A DNA stretch of 64,000 nucleotides from Clostridia bacterium. GTDB taxonomy: Bacteria; Bacillota; Clostridia; RGIG6154. Where the stretch lies: assembly GCA_017626145.1 (NCBI GenBank), contig JAGAJK010000095.1:1-64000 (forward strand), given 5' to 3'. The position numbers were made by a program, and so were the translations under genes. How positions within the stretch are numbered: the stretch's first letter is position 1; the number at the start of each line of letters is the position of its first letter. Shown piece after piece: positions 57,690 to 64,000 of the stretch. A model generated the notes under the pieces. It was not told the origin of the DNA, did not search any database, and was given only the letters and a program-made list of their open reading frames with translations.

Positions 57690-58970
57690 ATGAAAGAATA
57701 TTCAATTGACACAAAATGCATTCAGTCGGGCTACACTCCCGGCAACGGTGAACCAAGACAGATTCCAATTATCCAGAGCACAACATTCAAATACGACACA
57801 AGCGAAGAAATGGGCAAGCTTTTCGACCTTGAAGCAAGCGGATATTTTTATTCAAGACTTCAGAACCCAACCTGCGACAATGTTGCTGCAAGAATCTGTG
57901 ACCTTGAAGGCGGAACAGCCGCAATGCTTACATCATCGGGTCAGGCTGCAAACCTTTTTGCCATATTTAATATTGCATCCTGCGGTGACCACGTTATTGC
58001 ATCATCGGGTATTTACGGCGGAACATTTAACCTCTTTAACGTAACAATGAGAAAGATGGGTATTGATTTTACTTTTGTTTCTCCCGACTGTACCGATGAA
58101 GAGCTTGAAAAGGCTATAAAGCCTAACACAAAGGCAATTTTCGGTGAAACAATCGCAAATCCCGCACTTATGATTTTCGATATTGAAAGAGTGGCAAACT
58201 TTGCTCACGCACACGGTGTGCCTCTTATTATTGATAACACCTTTGCAACTCCCGTTAACTGCCGTCCTATTGAATGGGGTGCTGATATTGTAACTCATTC
58301 AACAACAAAGTATATGGACGGTCACGCATCCTGCGTTGGCGGATGTATTGTTGATTCAGGTAAATTTGACTGGAACAAGTATGCAGATAAATTCCCCGGT
58401 CTTACAACTCCCGATGACAGCTATCACGGCATTACCTACACAGAGCGTTTCGGTTTAGAGGGTGCATTTATTACAAAGGCAACAGCACAGCTTATGCGTG
58501 ATTTTGGTTCATCACAGTCACCATTTAGCGCATACCTTCTTAATTTAGGTCTTGAAAGCCTTCCTCTGAGAATGAAAAAGCATTGCGAAAATGCACAGAA
58601 GGTTGCCGAATTCTTAAATACAAACGATAAAATTGAGTGGGTAAATTATTGCTCACTTCCCGGCAACAAATACTTTGACCTTGCGAAAAAGTATTTACCA
58701 AACGGCTCCTGCGGTGTTGTAAGCTTTGGTGTTAAGGGCGGAAGAGCGGCAGCAGAAAAGTTTATGAAAAACTTAAAGCTTGCATCTATCGAAACCCACG
58801 TTGCAGATTCAAAAACCTGCTGTCTGCACCCTGCAAGTGCAACCCACAGACAGATGACCGACGAGGAATTAATCTCCTGCGGAATTTCTGCAGACCTTAT
58901 TCGTTTCTCCTGCGGTCTTGAAAGTGCCGATGATATTATTGACGATATCAAGCAGGCACTTGAAGCTTAA
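57690..58970 (+). CDS. metY: O-acetylhomoserine aminocarboxypropyltransferase (sulfhydrylase)
   Basis: A PLP enzyme of 426 residues forming homocysteine from O-acetylhomoserine and sulfide. TKCIQSGYTP opens the family fold; the PLP lysine lies in HSTTKYMDGHA near 208, with DNTFATP near 185 and the C-terminal SIETHVADSKT. The full length and the insert near residue 240 are typical of MetY rather than cystathionine synthase. It is 40 nt after the ligase, with AAAGG before the ATG. Confidence 0.93.
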   Translation: MKEYSIDTKCIQSGYTPGNGEPRQIPIIQSTTFKYDTSEEMGKLFDLEASGYFYSRLQNPTCDNVAARICDLEGGTAAMLTSSGQAANLFAIFNIASCGDHVIASSGIYGGTFNLFNVTMRKMGIDFTFVSPDCTDEELEKAIKPNTKAIFGETIANPALMIFDIERVANFAHAHGVPLIIDNTFATPVNCRPIEWGADIVTHSTTKYMDGHASCVGGCIVDSGKFDWNKYADKFPGLTTPDDSYHGITYTERFGLEGAFITKATAQLMRDFGSSQSPFSAYLLNLGLESLPLRMKKHCENAQKVAEFLNTNDKIEWVNYCSLPGNKYFDLAKKYLPNGSCGVVSFGVKGGRAAAEKFMKNLKLASIETHVADSKTCCLHPASATHRQMTDEELISCGISADLIRFSCGLESADDIIDDIKQALEA

Positions 58971-59010
58971 TAATATATATTAAATATGTAAGAAAGGTGG
59001 CGAATAAATT

Positions 59011-59937
59011 ATGCCTATTAAAATTCCTAACGAATTACCTGCAGTAAAAACCCTTGAAAGTGAAAATATTTTCGTTATGACCGAAACAAGAGCCATAACG
59101 CAGGACATACGACCTCTTAAAATTCTGGTGCTTAATTTAATGCCACTTAAGATAGATACCGAAACACAACTGGCAAGAGTTTTAGGAAACACTCCGTTGC
59201 AGATTGAAATGGAGCTTATTCACACCAAAAGCCACAAATCAAAGAACACATCAGAGGAGCACCTTCTCTCCTTTTACAAGGTTTTTGACGATATAAAGGA
59301 ACAGTATTTTGACGGTATGATAATTACCGGTGCTCCCGTTGAACTGATGGAATTTGAAGAGGTTTCATACTGGGATGAGCTTTGTGAAATTATGGAGTGG
59401 ACAAAAACTCACGTTCACAGCACATTCCACATTTGCTGGGGTGCTCAGGCTGCCCTTTACTATCATTTCGGTATTAAAAAATATGTCCTCGACAAAAAGC
59501 TTTCGGGAGTTTACGAGCACGTTGCCGACAAGAAAAAGGCTATTCTTTTCCGTGGTTTTGATGACAGATTTATGGTTCCTCACTCAAGAAATACAACCGT
59601 AAAAAGGGAGGATATAGAAAAAATTCCCGAACTTAAAATACTTTCCTCTTCACAAGAGGCAGGTGTTTATGCTATAATGACAAAAAAGGGCAGACAGATT
59701 TTCGTAACGGGACATTCCGAATACGACCCCGATACTCTTAAGAAAGAGTACTTAAGAGACATAAACGCAGGTCTCAACCCCGAGGTTCCGGAAAATTATT
59801 TCCCCGGCGACAATCCGAAAAAGGAACCGGTTTGTACCTGGCGTTCATCGGCAAATCTGCTGTTTTCAAATTGGCTTAACTACATTGTTTATCAGACGAC
59901 ACCTTATGACGTAAGCAAAATTAAAAAAAGAAAATAA
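59011..59937 (+). CDS. metAA: Homoserine O-acetyltransferase (MetA family)
   Basis: A 308-residue MetA-type acyltransferase providing the MetY substrate. The catalytic Cys lies in [10 protein letters not shown] near 142, with HSRN near 193 and the His/Glu pair of TGHSEYD near 235. The segment ITGAPVE near residue 105-111 has Glu where acetyl-CoA-specific MetA enzymes have it and succinyl-specific ones have Gly, so acetyl-CoA use is likely. This agrees with the acetylhomoserine sulfhydrylase upstream. Confidence 0.92.
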   Translation: MPIKIPNELPAVKTLESENIFVMTETRAITQDIRPLKILVLNLMPLKIDTETQLARVLGNTPLQIEMELIHTKSHKSKNTSEEHLLSFYKVFDDIKEQYFDGMIITGAPVELMEFEEVSYWDELCEIMEWTKTHVHSTFHICWGAQAALYYHFGIKKYVLDKKLSGVYEHVADKKKAILFRGFDDRFMVPHSRNTTVKREDIEKIPELKILSSSQEAGVYAIMTKKGRQIFVTGHSEYDPDTLKKEYLRDINAGLNPEVPENYFPGDNPKKEPVCTWRSSANLLFSNWLNYIVYQTTPYDVSKIKKRK

Positions 59938-59966
59938 TTATTATCAATGGAAAGGATTGATTTAAA

Positions 59967-61034
59967 ATGTTAGACATTAAAGTAACCAGAACAACAGCCC
60001 CAAAGGAAAAACCTAAAAAGGGCGAAAAGCTTGGATTCGGTCATATTTTTACCGACCATATGTTTGTTATGAATTACACAGAGGGTAAAGGCTGGCACGA
60101 TGCACGAATCGTACCTTACGGCGACCTTTCACTTGCTCCCTCATCAATGGTGTTCCACTACGGTCAGGAAATGTTTGAAGGTCTTAAGGCATACAAGGAT
60201 GCTGACGGCAATGCAAGACTTTTCCGTCCTGATATGAACGCAAAAAGAGCAAACGAATCAAATAAGAGACTTTGCATCCCTGAAATTCCCGAAGAGGATT
60301 TCGTTCAGGCAGTAAGCGAAGTTGTTAAGATTGATAAAGACTGGATTCCCGAAGAAGAAGGCACAAGCCTTTACATCCGTCCTTTCGTTATTGCAACAGA
60401 CTCATTCTTAGGTGTTGCACCTTCTAAAACATATCTCTTTATAGTTATTCTTTCACCAAGTGGTGCTTACTATGAAAGCGGACTTGCTCCTGTAGGTATC
60501 TGGATTGAAGATGAATATGTAAGAGCCGTTAAAGGCGGTATGGGCTTTGCTAAAACAGGCGGTAACTATGCAGCAAGCTTAATTGCTCAGGTTAAGGCTC
60601 ACGATGACGGTTATTCACAGGTTCTGTGGCTTGACGGTGTTGAAAGAAAATACATCGAAGAAGTTGGTGCAATGAATATCTTCTTTAAGATTGACGGTAA
60701 AATCGTAACACCTATGCTTAACGGAAGCATTCTGCCCGGTATCACAAGAAACTCAGTTATTCAGATTTGCAAGAGCTGGGGACTTGAGGTTGAAGAAAGA
60801 AGAATTTCTGTTGACGAATTAATTGCCGCTCAGAAGGAAGGCAGACTTGAAGAATGCTTCGGTACAGGTACTGCTGCTGTTATTTCTCCTGTTGGTAAGC
60901 TCCGTTACGAGAATGACGTTATGGTTATCAACGGCGGCGAAATCGGCGAAATCAGTCAGAAGCTCTACGATACCATTACAGGTATTCAGTGGGGTAAATG
61001 TAAGGATGAGTTCAATTGGTCAATAGTTCTTTAA
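59967..61034 (+). CDS. ilvE: Branched-chain amino acid aminotransferase
   Basis: A fold-type IV PLP aminotransferase of 355 residues interconverting Val/Leu/Ile with their 2-oxo acids. FEGLKAYK near 71, RPFVIA near 138, the PLP Lys in GFAKTGGNYAASL near 193 and EEVGAMNIFF near 230 are diagnostic. It connects the 2-oxo acids produced by the VOR genes downstream to amino acids. The start is ATG with GAAAGGA upstream. Confidence 0.94.
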   Translation: MLDIKVTRTTAPKEKPKKGEKLGFGHIFTDHMFVMNYTEGKGWHDARIVPYGDLSLAPSSMVFHYGQEMFEGLKAYKDADGNARLFRPDMNAKRANESNKRLCIPEIPEEDFVQAVSEVVKIDKDWIPEEEGTSLYIRPFVIATDSFLGVAPSKTYLFIVILSPSGAYYESGLAPVGIWIEDEYVRAVKGGMGFAKTGGNYAASLIAQVKAHDDGYSQVLWLDGVERKYIEEVGAMNIFFKIDGKIVTPMLNGSILPGITRNSVIQICKSWGLEVEERRISVDELIAAQKEGRLEECFGTGTAAVISPVGKLRYENDVMVINGGEIGEISQKLYDTITGIQWGKCKDEFNWSIVL

Positions 61035-61702
61035 TAAATAAACGTCTTACAATATTTGCAGGCCACTACGGAAGCGGCAAAACCAACATCGCAGTTAACT
61101 GGGCAATTTATCTTGCACAAGATAACAAAAATGTTGCAATTGCCGACCTTGATATTGTAAATCCTTATTTCAGAACAAAGGACAGTGCGGACATTTTAGA
61201 GGAAAAAGGAATACGCCTTATCTCCTCCCCCTTTGCCAACACAAACGTTGACACACCTGCACTTCCTGCAGAAGCTTATGCTGTTCTTGAAAAGGATGTA
61301 ACGGGTATCATTGACGTGGGCGGTGACGACAGAGGTGCTCTGGCACTTGGTCGTTACACTCCTGCAATTTTAAAAGAAAATAATTACGAAATGCTTTTCG
61401 TTATAAACAAGTTCCGTCCTTTAACAAGAACAGCAGATGACTGTATTGCGGTTATGTCGGAAATTGAAGAAGCGGCAAAGATTAAATTTACAGGTATTGT
61501 GAATAATTCAAATCTTGGAGATATCACTACGGCAGAGGATATATTTTCATCCTTTGAATATGCCCGTGAGGTTTCGGAAAAAACAGGTCTTGAAATTAAA
61601 ATGACTACCGTTAAGGAATCAATCTTTGGTGAGGTTTCGGCAAAATGCGAAAATGCATTTCCAATAAAACTCTACGTTAAACAGTCGTGGAGCAGAGAAT
61701 AG
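61016..61702 (+). CDS. MinD/CobQ-like P-loop ATPase
   Basis: A 228-residue deviant-Walker-A ATPase: AGHYGSGKTN near residue 15, then IADLDIVNPYF near 42 and GVIDVGGDDRG-like switch near 98. Proteins like this commonly lie beside ferredoxin-dependent 2-oxoacid oxidoreductase genes in Clostridia, perhaps for cofactor or cluster delivery, though that role is unproven. TTG 61016 overlaps ilvE by 19 nt and has AAGGA 9 nt upstream. Confidence 0.75.
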   Translation: MVNSSLINKRLTIFAGHYGSGKTNIAVNWAIYLAQDNKNVAIADLDIVNPYFRTKDSADILEEKGIRLISSPFANTNVDTPALPAEAYAVLEKDVTGIIDVGGDDRGALALGRYTPAILKENNYEMLFVINKFRPLTRTADDCIAVMSEIEEAAKIKFTGIVNNSNLGDITTAEDIFSSFEYAREVSEKTGLEIKMTTVKESIFGEVSAKCENAFPIKLYVKQSWSRE

Positions 61703-61738
61703 TTTATACAGATGTCGTTTAAAAGGAGTTGAAAATAA

Positions 61739-61942
61739 ATGGCTAAAGTTACTTTTAATACAGAGCTTTGTAAGGGTTGCGGTCTTTGCGTGGGTGCTTG
61801 TCCCAAAAAAATCGTATGCCTTTCAGAATCGCTTAACGCTAAGGGTTATCACCCTGCAACAATCAGTGACCAGAGTGCCTGCATCGGCTGTGCATTCTGT
61901 GCAACAATGTGCCCTGATTGCGTTATTACAGTTGAAAAATAA
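61739..61942 (+). CDS. vorD: 2-oxoacid:ferredoxin oxidoreductase delta subunit (2[4Fe-4S])
   Basis: A 67-residue ferredoxin with two cluster motifs: CKGCGLCVGACPKK near residue 11 and CIGCAFCATMCPD near 47. It passes electrons from the TPP subunit to external ferredoxin. The gene order delta-alpha-beta-gamma fits VOR/KOR operons. AAAAGGAG precedes the ATG. Confidence 0.9.
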   Translation: MAKVTFNTELCKGCGLCVGACPKKIVCLSESLNAKGYHPATISDQSACIGCAFCATMCPDCVITVEK

Positions 61943-61989
61943 TTTCAAAAAGCAAATTTGTGCTTTTTAATTGAGAAAGGAAAATAGTT

Positions 61990-63060
61990 ATGTCAGATAA
62001 AGTTTTGATGAAGGGCAACGAAGCCCTTGCCGAAGCTGCCATTATGGCAGGCTGTCATCATTATTTCGGCTATCCTATAACACCGCAGACAGAAGTTGCG
62101 GCGTATATGTCAAAAAGACTTCCAAAGATTGACGGCGGTGTATTCTTACAGGCAGAAAGCGAAATTGCCGCAATTAATATGGTAATGGGTGTTGCTGCAA
62201 CAGGTAAAAGAGTTATGACCTCAAGCTCCAGCCCCGGAATTTCACTTAAGAGTGAAGGTATTTCATACATAGCAGGCTGTGACCTCCCTGCGTTAATCGT
62301 AAACGTTCAGCGTGGCGGTCCGGGTCTTGGCGGTATTCAGCCTTCACAGTCAGACTACTTCCAGGCAACAAAGGGCGGCGGACACGGTGACTTCCACCTT
62401 CTCGTTTTAGCTCCTAACTCTGTTCAGGAAATGGTTGACCTTGTATTTAAGGGCTTTGACCTTGCTGAGAAATACAGAATGCCTGCAATGCTCCTCTCTG
62501 ACGGTACAATGGGTCAGATGATGGAACCTGTAAGCCTTGATATGGGTGAAGTTAAAGAATACGACAAGTCATGGGCTGTTACAGGCACAAAGGGTGAAAG
62601 AAAGCCAAACATCGTAAACTCACTTTTCTTAAAGCCTGAAGAGCTTGAAGTTTTCAACTTCAACAGATTTGAAAGATATAAACAGATTGAAGAAAATGAA
62701 GTTATGTATGAAGAATACAGAATGGAAGACGCTGAAATCTGTATCGTAGCTTTCGGTGTTGCTTCCCGTGTATCACAGAACGCTATTGATAAAGCACGCC
62801 AGGAAGGTATCAAGGTTGGTATGATAAGACCTATCACACTCTGGCCATTCCCTAAAAAGGTATTAAACGAAGCTGCAGATAAGGTTAAAGCATTTATCTC
62901 CGTTGAACTTTCAATGGGTCAGATGATTGAAGACATTCAGCTTGCTACACAGTGCAAGAAGGACGTTCTTCTCTGCAACAGAGTTGGCGGTATGATTCCA
63001 ACAACAGAAGATGTATTAAACAAGATTTATGAAGCAAACAAGATTGGAGGCGTTAAATAA
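61990..63060 (+). CDS. vorB: 3-methyl-2-oxobutanoate:ferredoxin oxidoreductase alpha subunit
   Basis: A 356-residue alpha subunit (pyrimidine-binding and CoA-side domains). KGNEALAEAAIMAGCHHYFGYPITPQTE opens the fold (motif near residue 8-35), followed by a conserved Ser/Pro-rich SSSSPGISLKSEGI near 79. As in VOR and KOR, the enzyme oxidatively decarboxylates branched 2-oxo acids to acyl-CoA, or runs in reverse to carboxylate acyl-CoA. Whether the substrate is 2-oxoisovalerate or 2-oxoglutarate is not certain from sequence; ilvE and the acyl-CoA ligase favour branched chains. Confidence 0.85.
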   Translation: MSDKVLMKGNEALAEAAIMAGCHHYFGYPITPQTEVAAYMSKRLPKIDGGVFLQAESEIAAINMVMGVAATGKRVMTSSSSPGISLKSEGISYIAGCDLPALIVNVQRGGPGLGGIQPSQSDYFQATKGGGHGDFHLLVLAPNSVQEMVDLVFKGFDLAEKYRMPAMLLSDGTMGQMMEPVSLDMGEVKEYDKSWAVTGTKGERKPNIVNSLFLKPEELEVFNFNRFERYKQIEENEVMYEEYRMEDAEICIVAFGVASRVSQNAIDKARQEGIKVGMIRPITLWPFPKKVLNEAADKVKAFISVELSMGQMIEDIQLATQCKKDVLLCNRVGGMIPTTEDVLNKIYEANKIGGVK

Positions 63061-63809
63061 TGGTAGTTTTTGAAAAACCAAAGGCTCTTACAGATGCTCC
63101 CCTTCACTACTGCCCAGGCTGTACTCACGGTATTATTCACCGTCTTGTTGCTGAAGCACTCGATGAATTGGGTATTACAGGAAAAACAATAGGTGTTGCT
63201 CCTGTTGGTTGCTCTGTTTTTGCATATAATTATTTTAACTGCGATATGGTTCAGGCAGCTCACGGACGTGCTCCTGCTGTTGCAACAGGTGTTAAGCGTT
63301 CAGACCCCGAAAACATTGTTTTCACATATCAGGGTGATGGTGACTTAGCGGCTATCGGTACAGCAGAAACAGTTCATTCTGCTGCAAGAGGCGAAAATAT
63401 TACAGTTATCTTCGTTAACAACGCAATTTACGGTATGACAGGCGGTCAGATGGCGCCTACAACTCTTCCCGGTCAGGTTACACAGACATCACCTTACGGA
63501 AGAGATGTTAATACAGTAGGTTACCCCGTTAAGGTTTGTGAAATGCTTTCAAACGTTGACGGTGCAACATACCTTGAAAGAGTTGCAGTAAACAATGTAA
63601 AGAACGTTAAAAAAGCAAAAGAAGCTATCAAAAAGGCATTCCAGAATCAGGTAGAGGGCAAAGGCTTCTCATTAATCGAAGTTCTTTCAACCTGTCCTAC
63701 AAACTGGGGTCTTACTCCTGATAAAGCTTTAACATGGCTTGAAGAAAATATGCTTCCATACTATCCGTTGGGAGTTTATAAGGACAAATATGCAAAGGAG
63801 GAAAAATAA
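63060..63809 (+). CDS. vorA: 2-oxoacid:ferredoxin oxidoreductase beta (TPP) subunit
   Basis: A 249-residue TPP-binding subunit. The Cys pair region YCPGCTHG near residue 18, VGCSVFAYNYF near 49, and the TPP/Mg motif GDGDLAAIGTAETVHSAARG-type near 95, ending NNAIYGMTGGQMAPTT near 120, are all visible. It overlaps the alpha subunit by one base (TAATG), indicating coupled translation and equal subunit amounts. Confidence 0.9.
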   Translation: MVVFEKPKALTDAPLHYCPGCTHGIIHRLVAEALDELGITGKTIGVAPVGCSVFAYNYFNCDMVQAAHGRAPAVATGVKRSDPENIVFTYQGDGDLAAIGTAETVHSAARGENITVIFVNNAIYGMTGGQMAPTTLPGQVTQTSPYGRDVNTVGYPVKVCEMLSNVDGATYLERVAVNNVKNVKKAKEAIKKAFQNQVEGKGFSLIEVLSTCPTNWGLTPDKALTWLEENMLPYYPLGVYKDKYAKEEK

Positions 63810-64000
63810 ATGACAAAGCAGATTTTAATTGCAGGCTTCGGCGGTCAGGGAATTCTGTTTTCAGGTAAATTCCTCGCATATGAAGGTCTTTTAGAGGGTA
63901 AAGAGGTTAGCTGGCTTCCATCATACGGCCCTGAAATGAGAGGCGGTACCGCAAACTGCAGTATCATTTTAAGTGATACAAAAATCGGTTCACCTATCGT
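63810..64000 (+). CDS. vorC: 2-oxoacid:ferredoxin oxidoreductase gamma subunit (partial)
   Basis: Cut by the right edge after 63 codons. LIAGFGGQGILFSGKFLA near residue 6 and PSYGPEMRGGTANCSI near 38 are the conserved start of the POR/KOR/VOR gamma domain. ATG directly follows the beta stop codon, with AAGGAGG 8 nt upstream. Confidence 0.92.
   Translation, partial: MTKQILIAGFGGQGILFSGKFLAYEGLLEGKEVSWLPSYGPEMRGGTANCSIILSDTKIGSPI

Overview
The window is AT-rich DNA from an anaerobic Clostridia-type Firmicute, probably a gut commensal. The evidence is strong AGGAGG-type ribosome binding sites, frequent TTG/GTG starts, TTGACA/TATAAT promoters, a T-box leader, ferredoxin-linked 2-oxoacid oxidoreductase genes, an oxygen-sensitive glycyl-radical enzyme and 2-hydroxyacyl-CoA-dehydratase-type activases. 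No rRNA, tRNA or CRISPR array was found.

Layout. 1-9.3 kb: remnant of a nucleotidyltransferase-like gene, a large dehydratase-activase pair, a parvulin lipoprotein, a small membrane protein, rfbC (probably leaderless), a YbaK-type deacylase, an HdeD-like protein and hisS. 9.36-19.96 kb: a compact phage-derived morphogenesis cluster (terminase, portal, scaffold, P22-type coat, connectors, tail tube, short tape measure, baseplate) with no integrase, replication, repressor or lysis gene and a small-terminase gene reduced to its C-terminal half. I read it as a gene-transfer-agent-like or domesticated particle locus. 20-36 kb: KDPG aldolase and KDG kinase, MntP, PBP1A, LUD, VanW/G5, PHP phosphoesterase, secreted proteins, an esterase, a SLOG protein, a repeat-rich gap and fba. 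At 34.95-36.2 kb there is a short gene fusing a phage minor-head (Mu-F/SPP1 gp7) zinc motif to a barnase-type RNase, followed by two barstar genes. 36-39 kb: a six-hairpin protein and a DeoR regulator. 39-52.9 kb: a complete glycyl-radical microcompartment locus of the class II aldolase type (fucose/rhamnose to lactaldehyde/1,2-propanediol to propanal). 53-54.5 kb: a DUF559 mini-element and a zinc-ribbon membrane protein between 28-bp inverted repeats. 54.6-64 kb: amidohydrolase, RNA-like repeats, then a T-box-controlled operon of acyl-CoA ligase, metY, metA, ilvE, a MinD-like ATPase and vorDBAC.

How it fits together. The most interesting signal is regulatory. The phage-like cluster and the distant minor-head/barnase gene share a TGTCA-N5-TGTCA direct repeat placed exactly 14 nt upstream of their -10 boxes. 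The cluster lacks its own minor head gene, so the barnase fusion could be a particle-borne toxin made on the same signal, with barstars protecting producers. The microcompartment operon has an enzyme, shell and regulator set with visible encapsulation peptides, and one hexameric shell gene with two good starts, one adding a Lys/Ala-rich tail. The last operon looks built to make branched-chain amino acids from branched short-chain acids (ligase, VOR, BCAT) alongside methionine synthesis; its T-box specifier loop reads best as GUA (valine) rather than AUG.
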